From the NCBI GenBank assembly GCA_023548195.1, contig JAJHZJ010000756.1, forward strand, positions 1,426,001 to 1,490,000: DNA of 64,000 nucleotides, given 5' to 3'. The DNA comes from Bettongia penicillata ogilbyi. Lineage: Eukaryota > Chordata > Mammalia > Diprotodontia > Potoroidae. Made by a program: the position numbers and the translations under genes. Shown here in pieces: positions 11,677-20,662 of the stretch (position 1 is the stretch's first letter; every line of letters begins with the position of its first letter). The notes beneath the pieces are model-generated. The model was given only the letters and a program-made list of their open reading frames with translations, made no database searches and was not told the origin of the DNA.

Positions 11677-11733
11677 CCCTGAGTTCCAAAATTTCAGCCT
11701 CCAACAGAGAGCAGAGTTTTCAGCTCAGTGTTG
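11677..11733 (-). pseudogene. CHIA-like exon 4 with TGA
   Basis: This small exon has exactly the family length of 57 nt, acceptor AATAG and donor GG|GTAAAG. It reads NTELKTLLSVGG, a stop, then NFGTQG. The stop is TGA at 11,694-11,696, replacing the invariant Trp codon TGG of the Gly-Gly-Trp motif. It is too short to stand out as an open frame and was found by matching the Leu-Lys-Thr-Leu-Leu block. Confidence 0.9.
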
Positions 11734-11909
11734 CTATTGATAGAAAGTTACCTGGTTTATAGAAATGCCACTGGCAAAGAAAACCAACCATCCCATGGGT
11801 CAAATGGTAATCCCTCCATGTATTGAGGCTAACAACCTCATGGTGCATCCTAGAGCCTCCCCTTTCACCCAGCCATTGGAAGTCACCAACTCTTCTTCTA
11901 TCTAGGAGC

Positions 11910-12040
11910 CTGGGGGAGTAGAATAAACAATGGTTCAGGAGTCAAAAGAACTGGGTTCGGGTCCTGACTCAGGTATTTCCTAGCTGTGTGACCTTGAGAA
12001 AGCTGCCCAGACTCTCTGAGACTGTTTCACTGTCTTCTTC
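11910..12040 (+). repeat. MIR-type SINE fragment
   Basis: Shows 'caggagtcaaaagaactgg', 'agctgtgtgaccttgag' and a poor 3' part. Confidence 0.5.
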
Positions 12041-12049
12041 TAAAGGCTC

Positions 12050-12230
12050 TTCATTCCACCAATCAATGAGCCTTTTATTAAGTCATTTGCCAGGCATAGT
12101 GCTAGGTGCAGGGGATACCAATGTGAAAAGGAAAACAATCCCTACCTGAAGGAGTTTATGCTAACAAAGAAGACAAGAAGTGCATAGAGAAGTAGATGAA
12201 GAATAAATATAAAGGGAAAAAATACAAAGT
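12050..12230 (+). repeat. L2/CR1-type old repeat
   Basis: Contains 'agccttttattaag', 'gccaggcatagtgctagg' and 'ggggataccaatgtg', then an 'aatccctacctgaaggag' block. Related blocks occur near 7,110, 15,500, 16,270 and 31,450. Confidence 0.45.
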
Positions 12231-12259
12231 AGTTAAGTAGTAGTACTAATAAACGTAGT

Positions 12260-12467
12260 AGATTTTCTTCCAAGATTTTGTTGGCAAAATTACCAGAGTG
12301 GTTTGTCATTTCCTTCTCCAGATCATTTTACACATGAGGAAACTGAGTCAGATAGAAAAGTTAAGTGATTTGCCCTGGTTCCCATAGGTAGTAAGTGTCT
12401 GAAGCAGGATTCAAATTCAGATCTTCTTGACTCCAAGCCTAGCACTCTACTCACTGTGCCATTTGGA
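12260..12467 (-). repeat. MAR1-like SINE, antisense
   Basis: Reverse-complement blocks are seen: 'catttccttctccagatc', 'gaggaaactgagtcagat', 'attcaaattcagatcttc' and 'actcactgtgccatttgg'. Confidence 0.8.
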
Positions 12468-12593
12468 AGTCTCTGTGAGACAGAATCCTAGTGTGGTTGT
12501 AGATAGGATTTAACATCTAGCTCTCTTTGGGATTCTGCTCTTTCCTTAGTCAGGACTTCCTGCCAAAGGCAGAGAACTCAACCTAGGACTAAC

Positions 12594-12789
12594 TAGGTCT
12601 TGAGCTTGTTGATGCCAGCATAGAGAGTCTTATCGTTCCACTCAGTGGTCTTGATCTTATTGTTGGTCATGCTGACAAAGGCATAGATGATGTGGGTGCA
12701 AAAACAAGGGTCCACATTTTCAGGCATATAGCGGGAGATCCCGGGGCGGTACTGGCCCCAGTTGGTGAAGTAACAGACAATGTTGACTG
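12594..12789 (-). pseudogene. CHIA-like exon 3
   Basis: It encodes the mature N-terminus: VNIVCYFTNWGQYRPG, then NVDPCFCTHIIYAF and EWNDKTLY. With the phase-1 acceptor CTCAG and donor TA|GTTAGT it is 196 nt and ends in phase 2, which joins exon 4 in frame. It is two codons shorter than CHIA at the N-terminus. The exon itself is open. Confidence 0.92.
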
Positions 12790-12888
12790 CTGAGGGCAGA
12801 GTCACAAAAGAGGGACAATGGGAATAACATGAGCTGATGACCTCCCTCCCCAGATTTGTCTCCCCAGCCTGGGAGCAAACACACTTAC

Positions 12889-12918
12889 CCAACTGCAGCT
12901 GCAGCAGGAGAACCAGAC
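12889..12918 (-). pseudogene. CHIA-like exon 2 (signal peptide core)
   Basis: A 30-nt exon, acceptor CTTCAG and donor TTGG|GTAAGT, encodes LVLLLQLQL, the hydrophobic core of the signal peptide. Size and phase match the corresponding mini-exon of the gene upstream (30,706-30,735) and of CHIA. Confidence 0.9.
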
Positions 12919-13369
12919 CTGAAGAAAGAAAGAGAATCTTGTCAGAGGATGCTGGACACTTTCCTGGATTGAAGGCAATAGGCCTAAAATCCAAATGGGC
13001 AGTAAAGAGAAGAGAGCAGAGAGGAACAGGGGCCTCATCACCTACTCTACAGGTCACCACTACCACTGGGTGTCTGACATAGTCTCCTTGGAGAAGAGAG
13101 ATGTAAGATGAATAGGAAATAAACGCATTGCAGTCCTCTGAAACAATTAGGAATCTTTACCCCTGTGCACCCCAGCTGGGCATGATAAGGATTAAATGAA
13201 ATAATTAAAATAATAAATATAAATAACTAGCTTCCTGTGATCCAGAGGAACCCATCTCAAAGGATCATACAAGAGACCTTAAAGACCCCCTATCCCTACC
13301 CCAACCTGAACAAGCATTCCATGATTCGACAACACTCCTGACAAGTGATCATGTTTTCACCTTTGTTTG

Positions 13370-13450
13370 TAACTCTAGAACTTGGCTCAGTGCCTTGATC
13401 ATAGCAAGAGCTTCATAAATGCTTGTTGACTGAATGACTGACCTCCAATG
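13370..13450 (+). repeat. L2-type LINE 3' tail
   Basis: Shows 'cttggctcagtgccttgat', 'cttcataaatgcttgttg' and a short TGAC-type terminal repeat (actgaatgactgac). Confidence 0.55.
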
Positions 13451-13740
13451 ACAGGAACACTATCTCCTGAGATATTTGGGATATTTCTAACTGTTAAAAA
13501 AATATTTGCTTAAAACTGAAATCTACCATTATTCCTAACTCTGCCTTCTGGGATCAAAGAACACAAATCTAATCCCTTCTCCAGTGGGGTAACCCTTCAG
13601 AAAGTTAACACCTGTGATCATATTCTCTCACTAAATCTTCTCTAGTCTTCTTGCTAGCTCCATTCCTATCTCTCTGAGATGTTGGTACCTTGCCTTTCAC
13701 AGCAATCTGTAGTCTCTTCTCTTTGACCCATCAAATGGTT
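13440..13740 (+). repeat. CR1/L3-like old repeat fragment
   Basis: Blocks 'cctaactctgccttctggg', 'ctaatcccttctcc' and 'acccttcagaaagttaac' are shared in type with 22,250-22,370, 29,360-29,990 and 62,700-63,030. Family assignment is tentative. Confidence 0.4.
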
Positions 13741-14372
13741 TTCCCCTTCCCTCTTTCCTTTCTCTATCTTCCCCTTTTCCAAACCTAATCCACACAGTCA
13801 ACTCTGCTCCTTTGGGCTCAGCAACTGAATTTCAGAGTTTTCTTCTTCTAAGGGCCCAAGTTCCCCAAATTCTCTTCCAAGTAACAATTTAAGTACTTGG
13901 AATGCTTCCCTTTTAGCTCTGCTTACCCCTCCTTCCCACATATAGAGATAACTTTACCGATAAAAATATATGTCCATCTTTCTCTGCTATTTGTTCCATT
14001 TGGTAGAGTAACTTAGTTTTGTCAGTGGGGCTACACTGATCCCAATAGTCATTAATTGGTTAAGTATATCAACGAATCCATTAGCAAGTATTTTTTGAGT
14101 ACATAGCAGAGAATCTAGAGTGAAAACAACCCTGCCATCAAGGTAGTGCCATGCTCTGGCATATGACCAATTCAAAGATTTTCTTTCCCCAAGGACCCAA
14201 AATACATGAGCCATAGGCAAGGAAGTGCTAAGCAGTGGTAGCGCCAACTTGGGGGAATGATGGATGGGTGAATGGACAGAAGGATGGATAGATGGAAAAG
14301 AAAAGGCTGAGAAGCCAGTTTCCAGGGAAGGAGAAAGAGCAACTCCTCTTGGAGGTGCTAGTCTCCACTCAC

Positions 14373-14396
14373 CAGTGAGGATCCGCAGTTTGCCAT
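14373..14396 (-). pseudogene. CHIA-like exon 1 (start exon)
   Basis: The sequence after a strong donor match (CTG|GTGAGT) aligns with the first CHIA coding exon: KLRILTG in one frame continues into LVLLLQ of exon 2. The only ATG (14,394-14,396) is one base out of that frame, so from the ATG the strong donor gives 24 nt and the wrong phase. A weaker donor four bases downstream (last exon base 14,369, GTGGAG) would give 28 nt and restore the exon-2 frame. An in-frame TAG lies upstream, so no other ATG serves. Confidence 0.78.
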
Positions 14397-16269
14397 TGTA
14401 ATGCTGAGTTGTCACTACCAGGTCCTAGCCCAGCTGGGTTCTTGACTTGCTTTTGTAGGGAGTTGTGGTAGCCTGCCTCCTGCCCCCACCCACCCCCTTG
14501 GGGTGAAGTTCAGTGGTGTACATGGTGGGATGATGGAGGCATGAGCTTCCACGTGGCTCCCCTTCATCTGAATCTGATCTGTGTGTTCCATCTTGTGTCA
14601 TTAGCTCAAAGTATAGGGAACATTAAAATGGAAACTTTCCAAGCTACTTTGAAGGTTGACTGAAGTTACCAACCATTGTGGCAGGAAAGCAGTCACATGC
14701 ACAGGGCTAGCTCAAGGAGCCAAAGTCATTGCATGAGCAGAAGGGCCCCTTCCTAGCCCTCCTAGGAGCTTGTGACAGGTTGTGAAGAGAGGAGGTTTGC
14801 TCCTCTTGGGTCTATCCTCCATAGCTCTTGGGGAACTGCTCTCTGGGTCTACCCTTTGGCATAACTGATAAGTGAGAGAAATTAGGACTGCTCCTTTTCC
14901 TGTGTTGTGCCCCCTGAATAACACTGAAAGGTAGATTGGTGCCAGATCGTAGAAGGCATGTCAATGCCAGACTAAGTAGTTTGGATTTTATTTGGAGCCA
15001 ATGAAGAGTTTTGAGAAAAGAGTGGCAGGATCACATCTGTGTATAAATAACATTACTCTGTCAGTAATGTGAAGGACAAATGGGAAAGGGGATATTGAAG
15101 ACACAGAGACCAGTTAAGGGACTATTACAATAGTCTAAGGAAGAAGTGATGAGGTCTCAACTCAGTGGGGACAGTGGGAGTGGAAAGGCCTGGGAGGAGG
15201 TGGGTGGGTACTTTATGCAGGCAAGATTTCAGTCCTGCTAACAGGACTATAACAAGTCAAAAGAGGACATTTTCGGTTAGATAAAGCCTCATGGTACCCT
15301 TTCAGTCTCACTAGGTGGGCCACTACCTATGGTCTTTAAAAAACCCTTCACACATTATGATTCCTCACTAATCTGTTCCTGTCAAAGGCATGGCCTTTGT
15401 TAGACTTTCTCCATCTGGTCTGTAAAAAATTTACTGTGACTTTAAGGACCACATGACAAAACTAGGAAGCACAGGAATGAGAAATTGGCCTTGTCAGTAA
15501 GTCAACTAGCATTTATTAGCACCTATTATGTGCCACATACTGTACTAAGCATTGGAGTTAGAAGGAAAGGAGAAAAAAAATCCTTCACTGGGAAGGCATC
15601 ATTTCCCTCTGGTTTGGTTCTATAAAGCTAGGGACTGGAAGTGAATGAGGAAAAAAGGAAATCACAAACATTACCTCCCTGAGCCTTAAGGCTTTGCAAA
15701 ATAAGGGAGCTGGTCTATATCACTTGCCACTGTGACTTTCATGAAAAACATAGGGACAGAGAAATCCCTAATGATACTCTGGCTTGGGCACCTGCCTTGA
15801 GGCAACCAGATCTGATGGAGAGAGTATCAGGGGCATGAGAGGAGAGAGTTTGCAAGGATTGTTGAGGACCTGTGTCTCCTGGGAACTTAGCTTAAAAATA
15901 ATTCTCTGTAATCTCCCCTGTCCTGGAGACAGGTCAATGGGCCCAATGACCTCCGGAGGTTCTTTCCACCTGGAAAACCAAGGGCTCCTCTTAGTGCCTA
16001 AAATTGCTCCAACCCCAGAAAATATCCTTCCTAGCATAAGTTAGCTAGTCCAATGCCCATGCAATTGGATATATTCCCAACATTTCTTAAAGATTCCTAG
16101 GATGGTTCTTGTCTTCCTAGAAGGACCTAGAAATCCTAGAAGATTCCTCTCTTGATTTCCCCGTTTCTAGTGCCTTTCCCTTTCCCCCTGAAGTGACATT
16201 ATGTGTACTTCTTATATATTTTGTATTTCCTGATCTCTGTATTTATATCATCCTCTCTCCCCATTAAAT

Positions 16270-16440
16270 ATAGTCAGTCAACAAGCATTTTTTCGGTACT
16301 TAACATGTGTCAGCACCATGGTAAGGGCTGAGAATATAAATACAAGCAAAAAAGAAAGGCAGCCCTTTCCCTCAAGAACCTCACATTCTAATGGGGAAGG
16401 AAACACATAAAAGGAAGCTGAAAAGAAGGTGGGCAGAGAA
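16270..16440 (+). repeat. L2/CR1-type old repeat
   Basis: Contains 'agtcaacaagcattttttcg', 'taacatgtgtcagcacc', 'gctgagaatataaatacaag' and 'ccctcaagaacctcacattc'. Confidence 0.5.
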
Positions 16441-16544
16441 AGAACCGTGTGCTTAGACATGAAGTGTGTAGCCTGGTAGGAAATGAAGAGAGGCCATTGC
16501 CTGGGTGCTCTCCATAAGTGGAGGTTCTGGGAAGAGCCCTCCCC

Positions 16545-16665
16545 ACTCCAGTATAAACACCTTGAAGACAGGAACCATTTCTTTTTGTCTTTGTATCCCC
16601 AGTATCTGGTACAGTGTCTGGCACATGGCAGGGAATGAATAATTTTGGTGTTTGTTGAATCAGTG
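16545..16665 (+). repeat. L2-type LINE 3' tail
   Basis: Shows 'ccttgaagacaggaacc', 'tttgtatccccagtatctgg' and 'agtgtctggcacatggcagg'. Confidence 0.55.
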
Positions 16666-18724
16666 GCTATGACCATTCCCATTGGTGCTTCCCAGAGCAC
16701 CCTCAGTCCCAATACTGGCTCCTCCCACACCTGCAATTTCCATGGTTCCCTGATGCCAAGTGACTCAGGGTATCCTTAGATTAGGAGTTTCCAAATGTTT
16801 TGTTGGGAGATCACCTTTTCCCTTCACCCATCCATCAGCCAACATTTATTGAGTGCCTGCTATGGACCAGAATGCAAATGCAAATGCTCTGACCAAACAA
16901 GAATGGAGCAACGGTTAATCTCAAATTAATTGCATGATAATATGAGTGAAGTGAAGGATCTTTAGGGATTTAGGTCGATGCTTGACAGGGCAGAGGTTAC
17001 AGGTGCAGATCTAAGCTTCTAAGGGCTTTTCCCTCTAAAGGATGATTAGATGGAGTATTACACAACTAACCACTTTGACAGATTACTCTTATAGGAATTC
17101 CTTCCTCATCCCAACAGTTGTTAGCACTCTCTCTTCCATTTACCTTGAATTAACTGATCTGTTTTCCTATGGTATCCCCTCGTAGAACCAAGCTCCTTGA
17201 GGACAGAGACCATTTTGTTTTCTGTGTTTATATTCCTAGAGTTTAGCACCTTGCCTTTTCACAATAGGCATCTGATAGCTTTTCACTTTAATCAAACATT
17301 GAGATCCACACTCAAGCATCTAGTTTGGCATTTACAACAATGGCCTGTTTTGCTCTCCATGTTATTATAAGCTTTGTTCCTGTCCATGAAATGGCTGAAT
17401 AAATTGATTAATGAAAAAGCATTAATTAAGCACCTCCTACATTCCAAGAGTTGGGGGTAAAATGGAAAAAAAAAAGAGCTACACATGACTACAAAAATGT
17501 GGAAGAATCAGCCACATGCAAAACAAAGTGAGTGTTGAAAAGTTATAAAGAACTGGAATAACTAGAAGAACGAAATATGGGACCACACTCACCCCACCTC
17601 GTCCCTTTGCAAGGTGGAAGGTCTGCTTGTATTTTCCAGACCTTTCCAAACGTTTTGATCAGATTTTTTCCCTTCTTTTCTTTCTTATTTTGTCTTTAAA
17701 AATACTCTGTGTCATATGGTGTGACTGTAGGAGGGAGCAAGCAGGGGATACTAGGGAAACTTAGGACAATCTTTAAAAATAAAAGACCAAGAAAAACTTA
17801 CTTTAAAAGAGAGAGGAAGTAAAAGCTAAACCATCCCTGTTATCAGGAGCTTTCATTCTAATTGGGAAAGATTACATATAAAAGTAAATTCTGTTCCAGG
17901 TGGAAAGAAAGGTCTGGAAGTCCTAAATGTGCAGCAGTAATGGAGGGGTGGGAAGCGAAAAGGAAGAGAGAGAGGCTACTGAAGTATTTAAAATGATGGT
18001 GCCATGGGGACTGTAGGATGTGGACTCAATGACTTCCCCACTTCTACTTCTCGGTGTTATCACAGGCAAAAGTAAGGTTTGGAGAGAGATGACCTCTCTC
18101 TTCTTTCACCCTGAATTTTCTATGTTGCCTGATTTCATATGTACAACATGACCCATTGGCCTCTGTTTCCCTAGTTTGACTGAAATATGGTGCTTCTTCT
18201 GTCATTCTATCATTTATCAATTCTGCCCCTGGTTTCACCTGCTGGTTGTGACCACATATTGCCTCAATACTCCTATCTATCTCCTGTCTGCCAAGACCCA
18301 TTTCTGCTTGGGAAATCAGATTCTACTAATTGATTTTAAACCCTCATCCAACCATCTCCCAAACCAGTTGCAGCTTCTATGTCCCTTTCTTTGAAGTTGG
18401 ATAGAATTCCCAGGAGGGAGAAAAGCCAGTAACAACCAGCTTAGAAATCTACCAAGTTTCAAGATCTCTTGGTTTGAGGTCTCTGGCCCAGACCCATCCA
18501 GTAGCAATCAAAGTTCTTGAAGGTCATTGCAACAAACTTCATATTTCCAGAATATTTAAGGATTTTTGATGACTCAGAACCAATTGGTAACACCAAGGCT
18601 ATTTTTACTCATGGTCACCAAATACCTATTCCTTTTTAATTCCTCTTGTCCTGACTCAGTGCAATTTAAACTTACTGGGGACCAGCTAGAATAGGATCCC
18701 AGTTCCCCAAGTTGGTAGTAACAA

Positions 18725-18878
18725 ACCTCTGAGATTACTGTCCGTTGACTTTCTATGTATTTTGTTACTGTCATCACCTCCATTAGAATGTGAACTTCTT
18801 GAGGACAGGGGTTATTTTTGCTTTTCTTTGTATCCTAAACTTGACATAATAAATAATAAATATTTGACTGACTGACCA
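18725..18878 (+). repeat. L2-type LINE 3' tail
   Basis: Shows 'gtgaacttcttgaggacagg', 'tctttgtatcctaaacttg' and the terminal 'atttgactgactgacc' repeat. Confidence 0.6.
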
Positions 18879-19873
18879 GTCTTGTGAACGTTTCAAGTCA
18901 ATTAGCTCTTCCATTCTTTGCCCCATCATTGGTTATCACCATCACCACTGCCTCTAAGAATCAGGTTTGTCACCGTTTAGGGGGACCCTCTATTCCCATG
19001 AACAATGATTCTGGGGCCTCTTCAAGGTGGTGAGACTGGAAGAAAAGGTCAGGTTAGAATATACTCTGAGCCAAATACTGACCCCCTCCTTTCTAGTTTT
19101 CTTATCTGCTCCAGGATGTTTACAAGGTAAATGTCTCCTCCTTCCCTTCAGAAAAATGGTGTGAAGAAGGGACAGTTCCATAAAGTTCAGAGTCTAGGGC
19201 TCAAGGAATAGACCCCAATGAATTCTTGAGATCCACTGGACTGATCATTTGTCTCTATGTGGCCATTAGGAAGCCAGTTAATATGTTGGGTATCTCTGTT
19301 CTGAGTCCATCCCCAAGCCATGGGTGAAAAAAAGCAAAAGACTTTCTGTAGTCAGTGATGGATATACCTGGGAAATGTCTCCTCGCCCTGCAGGATGATG
19401 TTTCAGAGAGCAGCAGTGGAAGTAGGAAGTTGGATGAGATAATGAGAAAAGTACAGTTTGGTCTCAAATTAGGAGGTGAGGTGACTTGAGTCCCACCAGG
19501 TTTGGGACTGTTTCAATGTGAAGACAGAATGCTATTGTAAGGGTAAAGTGGCAGCACTCAATTTTCTTAGGCAGAATCATTTATACTTTATTCTATTCAG
19601 CAGCTTGAGAATGAAGTGAGGCTCTCTGGTGGAGGGGGTAGGAAGGCAAGGATACCACAGCCTTAGGGCATCCATCTGTGAGCATTGCTAAGACAGAGGA
19701 AGGTCCAGATGTACAGTTTCTAGTTTGAACTGTGAATAAAAGGAGAAGACAGCAGTCAAAACCAAGACCCTCTGCTCTTGAAACAAGGACACCCACCTCT
19801 TGGAATCTGAGCAGGAGTTCATCAAGCCAGTCTGTCAGAGGGCTTTGGTCTTGTTTTGGTTTATATTTGTCTG

Positions 19874-19879
19874 TTTATT
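19874..19879 (-). promoter_or_regulatory. Candidate polyadenylation signal for CHI3L2
   Basis: AATAAA on the minus strand, about 620 bp past the stop codon. Another lies at 19,587-19,592. The AATAAA at 20,522-20,527 is inside the coding exon. The choice between them cannot be made from sequence. Confidence 0.25.
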
Positions 19880-19984
19880 TGTTTGCCAAGTCTAGGAGAA
19901 TCAGAGATCAGAACAGGGTCTAGGAGAACTTCCCTGGGACAGAAATGAGAAGTAATGGAATGAATATCGGTGTAACAGTATAAA

Positions 19985-20248
19985 TGGTATTATTGTGGTT
20001 CAGTTGTTTTCAATCATCTCTGATTCTTCATCACCCCATTTGGAGTTTTCTTGGGAAAGATACTGGAGCAGTTTGCCATTTCATTCTTCAGCTCATTTTA
20101 CAGATGAAGAAATTGAGGCAAACAGGGTTAAGTGACTTGCCCAGGGCCATATAGCTAGGAAGTATCTGAGGCTAGATTTGAACTCATGAAGATGAGTCTT
20201 CCCAACTCTGGGTTTGAACTCTATGTACTATTGAACCACCTAGAAGTC
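19985..20248 (-). repeat. MAR1-like SINE, antisense, in the presumed CHI3L2 3' UTR
   Basis: Nearly complete: 'catttggagttttcttggg', 'tgaggcaaacagggttaag', 'gacttgcccagggccat' and 'gaaccacctagaagt' are read in reverse orientation. Confidence 0.85.
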
Positions 20249-20299
20249 CAACAACACAAATACTCAAATGTGTCTGTATATCATCCCTCCAATCTTGTA

Positions 20300-20487
20300 C
20301 TATCATAGAATGTCAGAACTCAGAAAGATCTTTAAGGGTATTGAGTCTAACTCCCTCATTTTAGATAAATGAATTGAGGGATGTGACTTGACCAAAGTTA
20401 CATAACTTGTATTTAACAAAGCTGGAATTCGAATTCAGTTCTTCTGACTTAAAGTCCAGAGCCCTTCCCACCTCACATCACTACCTC
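20300..20487 (-). repeat. MIR-type SINE, antisense, abutting the CHI3L2 stop codon
   Basis: Reverse-complement MIR blocks: 'ccctcattttagataaatg', 'gtgacttgaccaaagttac' and 'cttaaagtccagagccc'. It ends about ten bases from the stop codon at 20,498-20,500, so the 3' UTR begins in it. Confidence 0.6.
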
Positions 20488-20497
20488 TGGCAGGCAA

Positions 20498-20662
20498 CTA
20501 TTCCTTCTGGTTTCCCATAGCTTTATTAGCAGATTCCAGTGTCCTCTTGATTGCCTGGAGGAGTGGATATGGACCCTTTTTGCAGAAGTCCCCTGTAAAG
20601 TCATCCAAATCAATGGACCAAATCATGGCCCCTCCCAATCCTGAGTTCTTCAAATACTGGAC
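20498..20662 (-). CDS. CHI3L2: CHI3L2 exon 10 (terminal coding exon)
   Basis: Acceptor TTCAG. It encodes [20 protein letters not shown], the last barrel strand with W357, then [11 protein letters not shown] with C369, and ends NKAMGNQKE before TAG at 20,498-20,500. The tail after [10 protein letters not shown] is longer than I recall for human CHI3L2. Confidence 0.93.
   Translation of the reverse strand, partial: VQYLKNSGLGGAMIWSIDLDDFTGDFCKKGPYPLLQAIKRTLESANKAMGNQKE

Larger units (their letters stand above)
5688..14396 (-). pseudogene. CHIA-like: CHIA-type acidic mammalian chitinase paralogue, multiply disrupted
   Basis: Nine exons in the order and sizes of acidic mammalian chitinase (secreted GH18 endochitinase, digestive and airway) lie on the minus strand: 14,373-14,396, 12,889-12,918, 12,594-12,789, 11,677-11,733, 11,137-11,301, 9,492-9,616, 8,153-8,276, 6,678-6,867 and 5,688-5,804. 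The translated blocks match CHIA closely, for example CYFTNW, NKPRLL, MTYDMRG, NYWKNNGAPAEKL and QEVPYAY. Seen lesions: exon 1 is one base short relative to the frame of exon 2; exon 4 has TGA for a conserved Trp; exon 5 lacks one base; the catalytic Glu is Asp; exon 8 is 190 nt instead of 186; exon 9 is preceded by AT, not AG; and no terminal exon or chitin-binding domain was found. The lesions are spread over the gene while the neighbouring paralogue is clean, so sequencing error is unlikely. Which CHIA paralogue this represents is not resolved. Confidence 0.88.
14397..20497. other. Intergenic region between the two chitinase-family genes
   Basis: No exon is supported. The stretch carries L2-type LINE tails (about 16,550, 17,180 and 18,770), a 'cattattagcacctattatgtgcc'-type repeat near 15,500 and 16,270 (seen as 'agcacctattatgtgcc'), a MAR1-like SINE at 19,985-20,248 and a MIR-type SINE at 20,300-20,487. 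The remainder looks unique and non-coding. The 3' UTR of CHI3L2 must occupy its right end. Confidence 0.6.

Noticed and set aside
12593..13066. 157-residue minus-strand frame as a single exon
   Set aside because: It runs through the intron between exons 2 and 3. Splice sites and family exon sizes split it into 12,889-12,918 and 12,594-12,789.
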